The notes beneath the pieces were generated by a model. It was not told the origin of the DNA. It did not search any database and was given only the letters and a program-made list of their open reading frames with translations. The position numbers were made by a program, and so were the translations under genes. DNA of 64,000 nucleotides. It comes from Clostridium sp. DSM 17811. GTDB lineage: Bacteria > Bacillota > Clostridia > Clostridiales > Clostridiaceae. Positions 25,831-35,623 of this stretch are shown one piece after another. The stretch spans positions 434,001 to 498,000 of the forward strand of contig NZ_JAHLDU010000001.1 in assembly GCF_018861905.1 (NCBI RefSeq), written 5' to 3'. How positions within the stretch are numbered: the first letter of the stretch is position 1; every line of letters starts with the position of its first letter.

Positions 25831-26664
25831 CTATTCATGACTATGATAATGATCATGCTGCATGCTTTTATCAGTTGCGTGAACATGTCTATGATAATGC
25901 TCATCTATAAGATTTACAGAAAGTAATAATTCTTTATTTGATAATATATCCTTAGGTGAACCACTAGCAACTATCTTATGATCCTCATTAAAAACTATTA
26001 CCCTATCAGCTATTTCTTCGACAATATCTAAATTATGAGTACATGTAATTAAAGTTTTGCCTGCATTATTAAGTTTTACTAATAGATTAATCAGCCATCT
26101 TTGAGATCGAGGATCCAAGCCATTCGTAGGTTCATCCAATATCAAAACTTTTGGATTTATTGATAATACAGATGCAATAGCTACTTTCTTTTTCTCACCA
26201 CCACTTAATCTATACGGCGGCCTATCTTTCAATGATTCTAGTTCAAGCATTCGAATAACGCCATTAACCCTATCCTCTACTTCCTTAAAGCTAAGCTTCA
26301 TCTGTAGTGGTCCAAAAGCTATTTCTTCCCATACATTTGTAGAAAACAATTGAGCATCAGAATTTTGAAATATGAACCCAATTCTTTGGCGAAAAGCCTG
26401 CGCAAACTGCTCATCATTTAATGTTTCTTCCGTAACAAGTTGACTAAAAGCGTTATACTCACCTTTACTTGGGAATATCAAGCCATTAAGGATCTTTAAA
26501 AGTGAAGATTTACCTGACCCATTAGCTCCTAAAATAACTATCTTTTCACCACTATAAATATCTAAATTTATATCTTTAAGTACCATTTCACTAGGCAAAT
26601 ATTCAAATGAAACATCGCGAAGCTCCATTACTTTTTCCCTATCCAAGAATAATTTCACCTCCAA
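25831..26664 (-). CDS. cbiO: cobalt/nickel ECF transporter ATPase CbiO
   Basis: A 277-residue ATPase with Walker A LGANGSGKSSLLK, signature RLSGGEKKKVAIASVL, Walker B VLILDEPTNGLDP, and the ECF-type Q-loop IFQNSDAQLFSTNVWEEIAFGP. The C-terminal 20 residues are rich in histidine (YHRHVHATDKSMQHDHYH), a probable metal-binding tail. The start overlaps the end of cbiQ by 26 bases, so the two are co-translated. A second in-frame start (MELRDVSFEY) 13 codons in would also be possible. Confidence 0.94.
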   Translation of the reverse strand: MEVKLFLDREKVMELRDVSFEYLPSEMVLKDINLDIYSGEKIVILGANGSGKSSLLKILNGLIFPSKGEYNAFSQLVTEETLNDEQFAQAFRQRIGFIFQNSDAQLFSTNVWEEIAFGPLQMKLSFKEVEDRVNGVIRMLELESLKDRPPYRLSGGEKKKVAIASVLSINPKVLILDEPTNGLDPRSQRWLINLLVKLNNAGKTLITCTHNLDIVEEIADRVIVFNEDHKIVASGSPKDILSNKELLLSVNLIDEHYHRHVHATDKSMQHDHYHSHE

Positions 26665-27592
26665 AAGCTGCTAAAACACAAATTATAACACCTAATAACC
26701 ATTGGAAATCAAGTAAAGTAAATCGAAACCTGTTCATAATAACAGGCTCGCCTTTATACCCCCTTGATAGCATAGCTCCATAAACCTCTTCACTTAAAGC
26801 ATAACTTTTACCAAAGAGACTTCCAATGGCATTAGAGACAAAATGACGCCCCTCTTTTGAGGAAGCTTTACTAAAGGTTCTACTCTTTCTTGCAACGAAC
26901 ATATCTGTTGTTATATTTAATAATATAAAGATATAACGATAACACATTTCCAGAGTTGTAATAAATATTTTTGGTAAAAGCAGAACCCGTAATGCCTTTA
27001 ACAAATTAGCCCACCTAGTAGTAGTTGTAAATAGAAAAGCTAAAGATACCGTAACGCCAACTCTAACTATTAACAAAACAGCTCCCGATACTCCTTGCGA
27101 TGTAATCGTAAGAACAGACGGAAATATTAGTGGACCCAAATGCACTTGATGACCAAAATTTATAAGAGTAACTAATGTAGTTCCAGGTCTTACAAAATTG
27201 AAAATCGATGGTAGTACAGCAATTCCCGTGAAAAGTGGCGTAATTAACCATATACGTTTAAAATATAATTTTAATGATACATATGACATCTTAGCTAAAA
27301 TGCATGATATTAAATAAAGAATAGTTAATATAAGCACATTATGAATCAAAGTAGATGTTAATATTAAGACAATTAAAGATATTACCTTTATTCTTGGATC
27401 TAACTTTTGTAGAAAACCCTTTTGAAACGCTATATCCTCAAAAAAAATAACTTCCTTTAAAAGCTTAGCAATACTATTAATAGTCTTTTCTAAAAAACTG
27501 CCTTTCTTCCTTTTACCAATACACCCACATGGGCACATTCCTAGTTCTCCACTATTTAACAACCAATCCGGTACTTGATTTTTCGAATCCAT
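26639..27592 (-). CDS. cbiQ: cobalt/nickel ECF transporter T-component CbiQ with cysteine-rich N-terminus
   Basis: A 317-residue membrane protein. The core begins near residue 60 with FLQKLDPRIKVISLIVLILT, has about five helices, and carries the two short ATPase-coupling motifs of EcfT proteins (FVARKSRTFSK and AMLSRGYKG). Ahead of the core is an N-terminal extension of about 55 residues with the cysteine motif MCPCGCIGKRKK. It might bind metal in the cytoplasm. CbiQ proteins are usually shorter. First gene of cbiQ-cbiO-cbiM. Confidence 0.92.
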   Translation of the reverse strand: MDSKNQVPDWLLNSGELGMCPCGCIGKRKKGSFLEKTINSIAKLLKEVIFFEDIAFQKGFLQKLDPRIKVISLIVLILTSTLIHNVLILTILYLISCILAKMSYVSLKLYFKRIWLITPLFTGIAVLPSIFNFVRPGTTLVTLINFGHQVHLGPLIFPSVLTITSQGVSGAVLLIVRVGVTVSLAFLFTTTTRWANLLKALRVLLLPKIFITTLEMCYRYIFILLNITTDMFVARKSRTFSKASSKEGRHFVSNAIGSLFGKSYALSEEVYGAMLSRGYKGEPVIMNRFRFTLLDFQWLLGVIICVLAAFGGEIILG

Positions 27593-28193
27593 TTGGTTTC
27601 TCCTTCAAATTGACTTTCTTTAAAACCCCCAAAAAAATAAAAACACAAAAATTAATATCTGATATACAGAAATCAACCTTCGTGGTCTTCAATAAAATTA
27701 TACATTTATTTGCTTTTTTAGAAATAGTATACTCTCGTAGCATACAAACTTTTAATTTATAATATTTGTAAAACCTGTAGTCTATTATTTTTATTAAATA
27801 CTAAATCTATAGTTTAATAAAAATACTATGTACCACTATTCTACCGTATAGCAATACTAAAGTATACAAAAATAAAGCTATTTCTCTAAGATGTTTTTTT
27901 GTAAATTCATGATGGGTTTGTACTATGTGTTTAATTAATACTGAGGGCTTTTCCTTTCTCCAATCTCTCCAAGGTTTTGATTTTCATTTATTCCCACATG
28001 TTCTTGCTTTCCTACGACCCTATTCTATTGATTATACGTTAGGGCAGATATTAAAAACTAATACTGTTGTATTTTATATCTTTTGAAAAGATGATTTTAT
28101 TTGTTAATTTTGGATACTTCTTATAATACATGATTTTCTTAAATCTCTTAATCTTTTTTCTTCTTTCCCTATTTTTACAATGAAAAGTATATA
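27593..28193. other. intergenic region between divergent cbiQ and blaI-like genes
   Basis: About 600 bases. On the cbi side there is a long AT stem (TTTTTATTAAA / TTTAATAAAAA, 27785-27826) of unclear role. I looked for cobalamin and NiCo riboswitch cores and did not find them. No ORF with a ribosome-binding site was seen. Confidence 0.4.
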
Positions 28194-28223
28194 TTGACAA
28201 TTATATATTACATGTGTAATATA
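28194..28223 (+). promoter_or_regulatory. promoter with overlapping BlaI-type operator
   Basis: TTGACA (28194-28199) and TAATAT (28217-28222) are 17 bases apart. A perfect palindrome TATATTACA-TG-TGTAATATA (28204-28223) covers the spacer and -10 element. BlaI/MecI repressors bind TACA/TGTA dyads in just this position. It probably autoregulates the operon that follows. Confidence 0.82.
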
Positions 28224-28277
28224 TAATATGAAGCTGAATATCGCAATAAACAAATTTATTAGAAAGTAGATGATAAA

Positions 28278-28661
28278 ATGATTAATGCATCTAAAATATC
28301 AAATTCAGAATGGGAAGTTATGAAATGCGTTTGGGCGAATCCAACCTGCACTGCAAATGAAATTGTTAATGCTTTAAGTAAAAGGACTGATTGGAAGGCA
28401 AATACTGTTAGAACTTTAATAAATCGTTTAGTCAAAAAAGAAGTTCTAGGTTACAACATAGATAAAAAAGATAAAAAAACGTATTATTACTTTCCTTTAT
28501 TATCAGAAAATAAATGTATAAAAGCTGAGAGTGAATCCTTTATAAACCGTGTGTTTAATGGCTCATTAAATGGTATGATTGCAAACTTTTTAAATGAATC
28601 AAAATTATCTGACGAGGAAATTAAAGAACTTAAAAATATTCTTGATAAGAAGAAAGGTTAA
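28278..28661 (+). CDS. BlaI/MecI-family repressor
   Basis: A 127-residue winged-helix repressor beginning MINASKISNSEWEVMKCVW. It has the family helix-turn-helix ANEIVNALSKRTDWKANTVRTLINRLVKK and a C-terminal dimerisation helix pair (LSDEEIKELKNIL). In the classical system a BlaR1 protease triggers its cleavage. A BlaR1-like gene follows directly (12 bases), and a matching operator lies upstream. The family cleavage site region is usually near Asn-Phe around residue 100, and NFLNES is present here. Confidence 0.95.
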   Translation: MINASKISNSEWEVMKCVWANPTCTANEIVNALSKRTDWKANTVRTLINRLVKKEVLGYNIDKKDKKTYYYFPLLSENKCIKAESESFINRVFNGSLNGMIANFLNESKLSDEEIKELKNILDKKKG

Positions 28662-28673
28662 ATAGGTGTATTT

Positions 28674-30479
28674 ATGTTATTACTAATATCTATTTTTAAA
28701 TGGGTATTATATTCAACCGCTTTAGCAAGCATTTTAAGTTTAATAATTCTTCTCTTTAAATTATTGCTTAAAGATAAGCTAGGCGTTAGATGGCACTATG
28801 CCATTTGGCTTATTCTTATAATTAGATTGTTAATGCCTTACGGACTACAAAGCTCATTAAGTATCTTTAATATTATTAATTTTAAAAATACAACTATTAC
28901 ACAAGTACCTTATACAATAACTTACAAAGCAATCAAAATTTTTCATAATAAAGAGAGTAATCCAACTGTAGCTCCAAATCTTGTGAAGTCTAATTTACAA
29001 GCAAATACATCTGATGCTGACCAGATTCCGATATATCTACAATTGATAAGTTGCCTGTGGTTACTGGTCGTTATTATAATTGCTTCTTATACAATTGTAA
29101 TGACGATGAAATTAAAGTGCAAGTTTAAGAAAGGTCATGTATGTAATAATAAGAAAGTTTTACTTCTTTTATTACAGTGTAAAAACAAGTTAAATATAAA
29201 ATCTAATATAAGAATTATAAATACTAATGAAATTAAATCGCCCTGTATTTATGGATTTATAAAACCTAAATTGCTACTACCTATTGGCACTTATAATTTT
29301 CTAAATAAAAATGAATTAGAATTTATAATCTTACATGAACTAGCCCATGTAAAACGCCTCGACATAATAGTAAGTTGCATATCAGGAGTACTTCAAATAA
29401 TACATTGGTTTAATCCAATTATATGGTATTCATTTTATAAAATGTCTAATGATAAGGAACTCGCTTGTGATGCCTTAGCTTTGTCTCATGTTAACTGTGA
29501 AAACTACATAAATTATGGTAAAACTATTATAAAATTGTTAGAAAGCTATAAGAAAACACCTCAATTTTATGGTATGTCCTACATCATAAATAATAAATCT
29601 CAAATTAAAAGGAGAATTACTATGATCTCTTTATTCAAGAAAAATTCTTATAAGTGGTCGATTATACCTATAGTAACATTAACTTTATTAGGAGGAATAA
29701 TGCTTACTAATGCTAAAAATAAACCTGTGTTAGCTGACAATAAGAACAATCAAACTACAAAAGCTATCACCAATTTAAATAATGATAGTAAAACAAACAT
29801 TGAAAGGTATAATATTTCAAATGGATTAAAGTTCACAGGCTATGCACTTATCATTAAAGACCCAACAAAAATTAAGGTTGGCTATAGTAATAAACTAGGA
29901 AAACAGGGCGAACTAACTAGTAATATAGCGCAAGATAATGGTGCTATAGCAGCTATTAACGCGGGAGGCTTTACAGATCCTGACAAAAACTTCTTCCCCT
30001 CAGGAGTTATAATGCATGATGGAAAAATTATTTATAATGATCTAAAGGAGAATACTATCAAAAAAGATATGGTTGCTTTTAATGGCACAGGCAAGCTTCT
30101 AGTTGGTAGTTATTCCTTAAATGAATTAAACAAACTTAATATAACGGAGGCCATTAGTTTTGGTCCTGCACTTATCGTTAATGGTAAACCTACAATTACA
30201 AAAGGCGATGGCAGTTGGGGGATTGCTCCAAGAACAGCTATAGGTCAGAAAAAAGATGGTTCAGTAATTTTATTAACTATTGATGGTAGAAGTACAAAAT
30301 CTATAGGTGCTACTTTACGTGAAGTGCAAAATATACTTTTAGACTATGGTGCCGTAAATGCATCAAATCTTGATGGAGGAAGTTCATCAACTATGTACTA
30401 TAACGGTAAAGTAATTAATAATCCGTGTGATATATCCGGCGAAAGAAAAGTTGCATCTACTTTTATGGTATTGCCTTAA
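28674..30479 (+). CDS. BlaR1-like M56 membrane protease fused to a phosphodiester-glycosidase (NAGPA-type) domain
   Basis: A 601-residue protein. Residues 1-350 are a BlaR1/MecR1-type M56 metallopeptidase with four membrane segments and the zinc motif ILHELAHVKRLD near residue 220, plus the downstream acid in DKELACDALAL. After the last membrane helix (LLGGIMLTNA), residues about 375-601 are not a penicillin-binding domain but a NAGPA/DUF2233-like one: AAINAGGFTDPDKNFFPSG, GPALIVNGKP, APRTAIGQKKDGSV and NASNLDGGSSSTMYY. The extracellular domain could act on, or sense, a cell-surface glycan phosphodiester. This fusion is unusual for BlaR1. Confidence 0.88.
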   Translation: MLLLISIFKWVLYSTALASILSLIILLFKLLLKDKLGVRWHYAIWLILIIRLLMPYGLQSSLSIFNIINFKNTTITQVPYTITYKAIKIFHNKESNPTVAPNLVKSNLQANTSDADQIPIYLQLISCLWLLVVIIIASYTIVMTMKLKCKFKKGHVCNNKKVLLLLLQCKNKLNIKSNIRIINTNEIKSPCIYGFIKPKLLLPIGTYNFLNKNELEFIILHELAHVKRLDIIVSCISGVLQIIHWFNPIIWYSFYKMSNDKELACDALALSHVNCENYINYGKTIIKLLESYKKTPQFYGMSYIINNKSQIKRRITMISLFKKNSYKWSIIPIVTLTLLGGIMLTNAKNKPVLADNKNNQTTKAITNLNNDSKTNIERYNISNGLKFTGYALIIKDPTKIKVGYSNKLGKQGELTSNIAQDNGAIAAINAGGFTDPDKNFFPSGVIMHDGKIIYNDLKENTIKKDMVAFNGTGKLLVGSYSLNELNKLNITEAISFGPALIVNGKPTITKGDGSWGIAPRTAIGQKKDGSVILLTIDGRSTKSIGATLREVQNILLDYGAVNASNLDGGSSSTMYYNGKVINNPCDISGERKVASTFMVLP

Positions 30480-30567
30480 GAAGTTCTTAGCAATCAGTAA
30501 ATTTTGTAAATTGCTTTAGATAGAAAGTCTCTGCATAATTTCTTACACTATTAAAAGGAGGATTATA

Positions 30568-31557
30568 ATGCCCAAAAATAAAGATAAAAAATTAAAACCA
30601 GTAATAATTTTCATATTATATATGACATTATTCACCGTGGTAACAGCACCATTTTATGTCTTTAGAGGACCCTTCACTAGCTTAAAGAAGGTCGTAGTAG
30701 CTACAATTATGGGAACTAGGCATCAATATTTGGCCACTACCTTCTTATCTACAGCCGAGATAAATAAAATAACCAATAAAAGCAATATTAAAGAAGATAC
30801 AAAGGTTAGTATAGCAGCTATTAATATTGATAAGAAATCAAGTAATGAGATAATTAGATATAATTTGCATCCAGATTCAGGAAGATATGACGGATATCTG
30901 TTAGAAATCCCCAATCCCTTAAAAGTCAAAATAGCACGGAGTAAAAATTTAGGGGTAGAGGGCGAAAAAACCAGTGAAATGGCAAAGGCACATAATGCAG
31001 TAGCAGCCATAAATGGAGGATCTTTTACTGATAACAACAAAGGTAGCTTTGGAGGTACAGGTGCTTATGCGGGCGGTTTTCTAATCTGTAATGGGAAAGT
31101 AATTTCTAATGATAGTAATGATACTACCAAGCAAAGCGTTACAGCATTTACAAATGTCGGGAAACTTATAGTTGGTAATTACAGTGTTAATGAACTTAAA
31201 AAATTAAATGTTACAGAAGCTTTATGTTTTAGACCTCCTGTTCTAATTATTAATGGTAAAGGCCAAATTAATGATGAAGATGCTGCTGCTGATGGTTTCC
31301 AACCAAGAACGGCCATCGGTCAAACTGTTGACGGAACAATTTTGTTTCTTGTAATGGATGGGCGTGCAAATCTTAAAAAATCAGGTGCTACACTTAAGGA
31401 CATCCAAGACGAGCTACTAAAACACGGTGCTGTCAACGCATCTAACCTAGATGGTGGTTTTTCTAGCACAATGTATCAAGATGGCGCATTAGTAAATAGC
31501 CCTCATGGTTGGAATGGTGAAAGGTATGTTGCCACCTCAATTTATGTGGAACCTTAA
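30568..31557 (+). CDS. membrane-anchored phosphodiester glycosidase family protein (NAGPA domain)
   Basis: A 329-residue protein with one N-terminal membrane helix (residues about 12-32) and an extracellular NAGPA-type domain: AAINGGSFTDNNKG, PPVLIINGKGQI, FQPRTAIGQTVDGTI, VNASNLDGGFSSTMY. It is clearly a paralogue of the C-terminal half of the preceding protein. Family members hydrolyse phosphodiester bonds to sugars, for example on exopolysaccharide or wall polymers. AAAGGAGG precedes the ATG. Part of the BlaI-controlled operon. Confidence 0.9.
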   Translation: MPKNKDKKLKPVIIFILYMTLFTVVTAPFYVFRGPFTSLKKVVVATIMGTRHQYLATTFLSTAEINKITNKSNIKEDTKVSIAAINIDKKSSNEIIRYNLHPDSGRYDGYLLEIPNPLKVKIARSKNLGVEGEKTSEMAKAHNAVAAINGGSFTDNNKGSFGGTGAYAGGFLICNGKVISNDSNDTTKQSVTAFTNVGKLIVGNYSVNELKKLNVTEALCFRPPVLIINGKGQINDEDAAADGFQPRTAIGQTVDGTILFLVMDGRANLKKSGATLKDIQDELLKHGAVNASNLDGGFSSTMYQDGALVNSPHGWNGERYVATSIYVEP

Positions 31558-31572
31558 AGGAGATTATTATTT

Positions 31573-32610
31573 ATGAAAATATTTAAAAGAATAGTGGGTT
31601 GGAGTATCCTTGCACTAGTATTACAAAGTTGTATATTTTTTATATCTGATAAATACTATCAAAAAACATTACTCAATACTAAGGTAAATGAGGAAATAGT
31701 TAAAAATCACAAAGAAGTTGATCTACATCTTTCTATAAAAATACCAACTACCGCGAGTAAAATTCAATCATCTTTTGATGGTAAATATATTTCCTATTAT
31801 GATAATTCTAAACTAATAGTTATTAATTCATATACGGGTAAATCCAATATAGTTGGTGATATAGACAATTCACAAATAATTTATAGTAAGTGGCATCCAG
31901 ACACAGACTCCATGTCCATATTGGAAAAAAAATCAAACATGAAAATTACTATTAACACTTTTAACTACAACGCTGATACCAATAAGGTACAAGCCCCTGG
32001 CGACACAAACAATAAGGACGTAAAATTTACCGTAGCTAATAAGAACGATACTATTAGCGATATACAGATGTCACCTATAATAGGGGTATTTTATATAAAA
32101 GTCGCGAGAAACAGCTTGACAAGCGATGTATTTTATAATGATGTTAATGGAAATATTATTCGTATTTTTAACTCTAAACATATTGGAAGAATTAGAACGT
32201 TTAATCATAAACCAAATCTTATTTATGAAGATACCTCAACCAACTTAATAAAGGTTTCAAATATGGATTGGAGTCTAGACAATATACAAGCGTGCCTTTT
32301 AAATACAGCTAACAATGATAATATATATATAGGTGCTCTTAAAAATGGGAAAGTTTATAAGATAATGTACGGGTCTACAGATAAATCTGTAAAGAAATGG
32401 ACCTCCATAGTACTTAACTCTCCTGTAGATAAAAAGCACATTAGTGTAACTAAAAGTGGTGCTATATTTATAGATAATAACTTAGAAGGTTATGTTACTA
32501 ATCAAGTATCTAAGAAAAAGACTTCTTATGCTGGAACAATTATAGAAATAACTGATAATAAAATAATTTCAATAGACAATGGAATTATCAAAAAAGTAAA
32601 TTTACCTTAA
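31573..32610 (+). CDS. membrane-anchored protein, probable beta-propeller
   Basis: A 345-residue protein with a single N-terminal membrane helix (SILALVLQSCIFFI). The long outside part is made of repeated short strands: SSFDGKYISYYDNSKLIVIN, SKWHPDTDSMSILEKK, IQMSPIIGVFYIK. The pattern looks like a TolB/WD-type propeller. No catalytic motif is visible. It starts 15 bases after the NAGPA gene with an AAAGGAGA ribosome-binding site, so it belongs to the same operon and may be a binding partner of those glycosidase domains. Confidence 0.6.
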   Translation: MKIFKRIVGWSILALVLQSCIFFISDKYYQKTLLNTKVNEEIVKNHKEVDLHLSIKIPTTASKIQSSFDGKYISYYDNSKLIVINSYTGKSNIVGDIDNSQIIYSKWHPDTDSMSILEKKSNMKITINTFNYNADTNKVQAPGDTNNKDVKFTVANKNDTISDIQMSPIIGVFYIKVARNSLTSDVFYNDVNGNIIRIFNSKHIGRIRTFNHKPNLIYEDTSTNLIKVSNMDWSLDNIQACLLNTANNDNIYIGALKNGKVYKIMYGSTDKSVKKWTSIVLNSPVDKKHISVTKSGAIFIDNNLEGYVTNQVSKKKTSYAGTIIEITDNKIISIDNGIIKKVNLP

Positions 32611-32689
32611 TTTTATATTATTGTATCCTGATGTTAATATTTTAAATCCTCATCCAATGGTAGGGGTACTTGCGATGATATATCTTATT

Positions 32690-33448
32690 CTAATTAAAAC
32701 CATCAATTAGAATATGGAGCATCTTATCCCTATTATTAATAAAGTTTTTCGTTATCTGATAGTTTTCAGTTTCTTCGTATCTAACAACTTCCATCTTATC
32801 TTTTATTTCATAAATGGTTGATTCAGGGTAGGCCATTATAATTGGAGAATGAGTTGAAATAATAAATTGAGAACCCATATTAACTAACTCATGAATTCTT
32901 GTAATCATCGACATCTGCCTTGATGGAGATAATGCAGCCTCTGGCTCGTCTAATATATACAGTCCATTACCGCCAAACCTATTCATAAATACAGCAAAAA
33001 AAGACTCTCCATGGGATTGTTTATGTAGCGATTGACCTCCGTATGAAGACACAAGTTTTGGTCCTCCATAAACCCTATCAAGTTCATCAATATTGCTCGC
33101 AAGGTTATAGAAACTCTCTGCTCTTAGGAAAAATCCATTCTCTGGCTTTTTTACTCCCTTAACTAACTTTATATATTTGTATAATTCTGAGTGCGTGTTC
33201 ATGGATGAAAAGTTGAAATTGATTGTTCCACCTTCAGGATTAAACCCACAAGCAATTGCTATTGCCTCCAAAATTGTAGATTTACCCGAGCCATTTTCCC
33301 CTACAATAAATGTTACTTTTGGATGAAAATCTAAACTTGATAAATTCTTTATGGTAGGTAAACAGAAAGGATAATTTGAAAATGACTCAACACTTTCTCT
33401 TTTAAGTTCTAACCTTCTAAGATATTGATTACGCTCTAAAAATCCCAT
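32690..33448 (-). CDS. AAA-type ATPase (SMC/ABC-like head)
   Basis: A 252-residue cytoplasmic ATPase with Walker A VGENGSGKSTILEAIA near residue 52, the signature-like SSYGGQSLHKQSHGES near 135, Walker B GLYILDEPEAALSP near 165, and FIISTHSPIIMAYPES. Proteins of this compact form are widespread and their function is not fixed. Some act with nucleases or in defence, others are housekeeping. No partner is adjacent: the neighbouring genes are separated by over 70 bases and point differently. Confidence 0.85.
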   Translation of the reverse strand: MGFLERNQYLRRLELKRESVESFSNYPFCLPTIKNLSSLDFHPKVTFIVGENGSGKSTILEAIAIACGFNPEGGTINFNFSSMNTHSELYKYIKLVKGVKKPENGFFLRAESFYNLASNIDELDRVYGGPKLVSSYGGQSLHKQSHGESFFAVFMNRFGGNGLYILDEPEAALSPSRQMSMITRIHELVNMGSQFIISTHSPIIMAYPESTIYEIKDKMEVVRYEETENYQITKNFINNRDKMLHILIDGFN

Positions 33449-33596
33449 GTTTATTCTCCTATTAATTTGTCATCTTATACTTCCATTTAATACCATAATG
33501 CATATATATTGCCTTGGATTCAAAATATTCTATACAGTATATAAGTAATTATACTTAAGTTAATATTTTTTGACAACTATATAAAAAAAGGTATAC

Positions 33597-33629
33597 AAAA
33601 CCCATCAGAATTAAAATCTGGTGGGTTTT
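33597..33629 (-). terminator. terminator after the methyl-accepting protein gene
   Basis: AAAACCCATCAGA pairs with TCTGGTGGGTTTT (one mismatch) about 60 bases past the stop codon. Confidence 0.8.
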
Positions 33630-33688
33630 CACGTTTAATATATAATACAAGAATTTATTCATAAGCAATAAAATTCATGCAAGTTCAT

Positions 33689-34507
33689 TTAAAGTTCTTT
33701 TACATGAGTTACTATTTTTTCTGAACTTTTTGTAATTTCTTCTAATGCAGATGATATTTCTTTGGTTGTAAGATTTTGACTTTCTGACACTTCAACTGCT
33801 TTATCTACTATTTCTAAGACTGCATCCATATTTTTTTTCATTTCTTCTAAATCTTTAGAAACATTATCGGCTGATTGCTTACTAATATGAGCTAGTTTCC
33901 TCATTTCAGTAGCTACAACAGAAAATCCCCTACCGAATTCTCCTGCTCTTGAAGCTTCAATTGCTGCATTTAATCCTAATAGATTTGACTGAGTTGCTAT
34001 ATCGTGTATTGACTTAACTATTTCTGCATTTTTTTGAATACTCTTTTCTGATTCCTTAACAGAATCTACAATATCATTTATTATTGAAAATAATTTTTCT
34101 GAACCTTGATTAAGTTCCTGTATGCTTGCATTTGTTTGCTCAAGTGTAGCAAATAAACTTTCAGTAGATTCTTCAAAATTAATCTTATTTGTTAAATCTT
34201 TACCTATAGCAACACATCCTATAGCTTGTCCATTATTATCCTTAATTGGATAAGAAATTGCTTGAAAAGAAAATCCATAATACTCCTTTGGTACTATTCC
34301 AACCATCAACTTGTTTTGATTAATTGCCTCCCATATAGGCTCACCCGGTTTAAGAATATCACCCTCATTACCTGGAATACTGAAGGAGTCCGCAGCATAG
34401 TTTTTTATGATTTTTGTAGTATCACATAATGCTATAGATATGTCCTCTTGTAACATCTCTTTTAATTGAGGTAATACTAGCTTGTAAGCATCAAAAATTT
34501 CATTCAT
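33689..34507 (-). CDS. soluble methyl-accepting chemotaxis-type protein
   Basis: A 272-residue cytoplasmic receptor without membrane segments. Residues 1-110 form a PAS/cache-like sensor ([32 protein letters not shown]). Residues about 115-272 are a shortened methyl-accepting signalling helix pair with the hairpin tip [37 protein letters not shown]. It likely relays a cytoplasmic signal to CheA. Length is short for the class. Monocistronic, with its own terminator. Confidence 0.9.
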   Translation of the reverse strand: MNEIFDAYKLVLPQLKEMLQEDISIALCDTTKIIKNYAADSFSIPGNEGDILKPGEPIWEAINQNKLMVGIVPKEYYGFSFQAISYPIKDNNGQAIGCVAIGKDLTNKINFEESTESLFATLEQTNASIQELNQGSEKLFSIINDIVDSVKESEKSIQKNAEIVKSIHDIATQSNLLGLNAAIEASRAGEFGRGFSVVATEMRKLAHISKQSADNVSKDLEEMKKNMDAVLEIVDKAVEVSESQNLTTKEISSALEEITKSSEKIVTHVKEL

Positions 34508-34568
34508 ATTAATACCTTCTTTCGTTATATTTTATTGTTGTACTTTGATTATTAACCTTATGTAGCTT

Positions 34569-35468
34569 TTATATAATAATTTTTTGATTATTTCTATTTA
34601 GGAAATAATTCATAAATATTTTCATATTTTTACTTATTATTATATCTTTTTTTACAAGAAACCCTATATCCCACATAGCAGTTGGAGTCTTCATTTTTAC
34701 GCAGCATATCTCATCATAAGCATCTGTATTAGCCAAACAGTTCACGAAAATAAATACGCCCTTATTTAAAGCTACAAAATCATAAGCTATTAATAAGTCG
34801 AAAGTACATTTAACTAAAATGTCAGGTTCAAATCCTGCCTCTATAAAATTTTCCATTATTAAGGACTGTATTCGAAATGTTTCGTCCAACAGAATAAGTT
34901 TTTCATTTCGTAAATCTGTAAAATTTATACTCTGCTTTTTAGCAATAGGATTATTTTTATTAACTACTGCTACTAAATAATCCTTTTTTAAATTATAATA
35001 GGAAAAATCAATGGTATTCATTGGATTTATAGTGCATGCCATATCAATACTACCATTTAATACATTAGCTTCACATACAATATCTGTATATTCATGTATT
35101 ACAATGTCAATATCTAAAAATTCTTTACTAAATTGAACTATGTACTTGCTTCCTAATGTTCTAAGAGTTCCTGGAGCGAAGCCAATATCTAATTTCTTCT
35201 TTTTAAATTGTACCTTTTCATTGATATCATCTTCAAAATCCTTAAACTCCTTAATAAGCTTATCAGCTTTTGGATAAATATATTCACCTATTTGTGTTAA
35301 TTCAACACCACGAGAATTTCTTTTGAAAAGCGGAGTACTTAATTCCTTTTCCAAATTGCTAATTATCCTACTAAATGCTTGTTGTGTTATAAAAAGATCT
35401 TTAGATGATTTAGTGAAATTTTTATCTTTACATGCTTTCACAAAATATTTTAATGAATTTATATTCAT
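34569..35468 (-). CDS. LysR-family transcriptional regulator
   Basis: A 299-residue regulator with an N-terminal winged helix (MNINSLKYFVKACKDKNFTK, then AFSRIISNLEKELSTPLFKR) and a periplasmic-binding-like effector domain. It is the last of three co-oriented genes after the enoate reductase and alcohol dehydrogenase, separated from them by a terminator. A local regulator role for that pair is likely but inferred. The effector is unknown. Confidence 0.93.
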   Translation of the reverse strand: MNINSLKYFVKACKDKNFTKSSKDLFITQQAFSRIISNLEKELSTPLFKRNSRGVELTQIGEYIYPKADKLIKEFKDFEDDINEKVQFKKKKLDIGFAPGTLRTLGSKYIVQFSKEFLDIDIVIHEYTDIVCEANVLNGSIDMACTINPMNTIDFSYYNLKKDYLVAVVNKNNPIAKKQSINFTDLRNEKLILLDETFRIQSLIMENFIEAGFEPDILVKCTFDLLIAYDFVALNKGVFIFVNCLANTDAYDEICCVKMKTPTAMWDIGFLVKKDIIISKNMKIFMNYFLNRNNQKIII

Positions 35469-35506
35469 AAATCCTCCTTAAAACTTAATATTATTTAGTC
35501 ATGTTC

Positions 35507-35549
35507 AAAAAAATAACAATTAAGCATGCTAGCATACTTAATTGTTATT
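35507..35549 (-). terminator. terminator after the alcohol dehydrogenase gene
   Basis: Perfect 13-base stem AATAACAATTAAG / CTTAATTGTTATT with a 12-base loop and a T-run on the minus strand. Confidence 0.9.
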
Positions 35550-35623
35550 TTATCTCATATGCTTATATAGGACACAAGTCCATTATAGACTATATAACAA
35601 AATATTTTTGTGAAAAGTAACCA

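Noticed and set aside
27593-28193. Cobalamin or NiCo riboswitch before the cobalt/nickel importer
   Set aside because: The conserved core sequences of these RNAs could not be found.
32690-33448. AAA ATPase as part of a defence pair
   Set aside because: No nuclease or other partner gene is adjacent, so there is no basis beyond the ATPase type itself.
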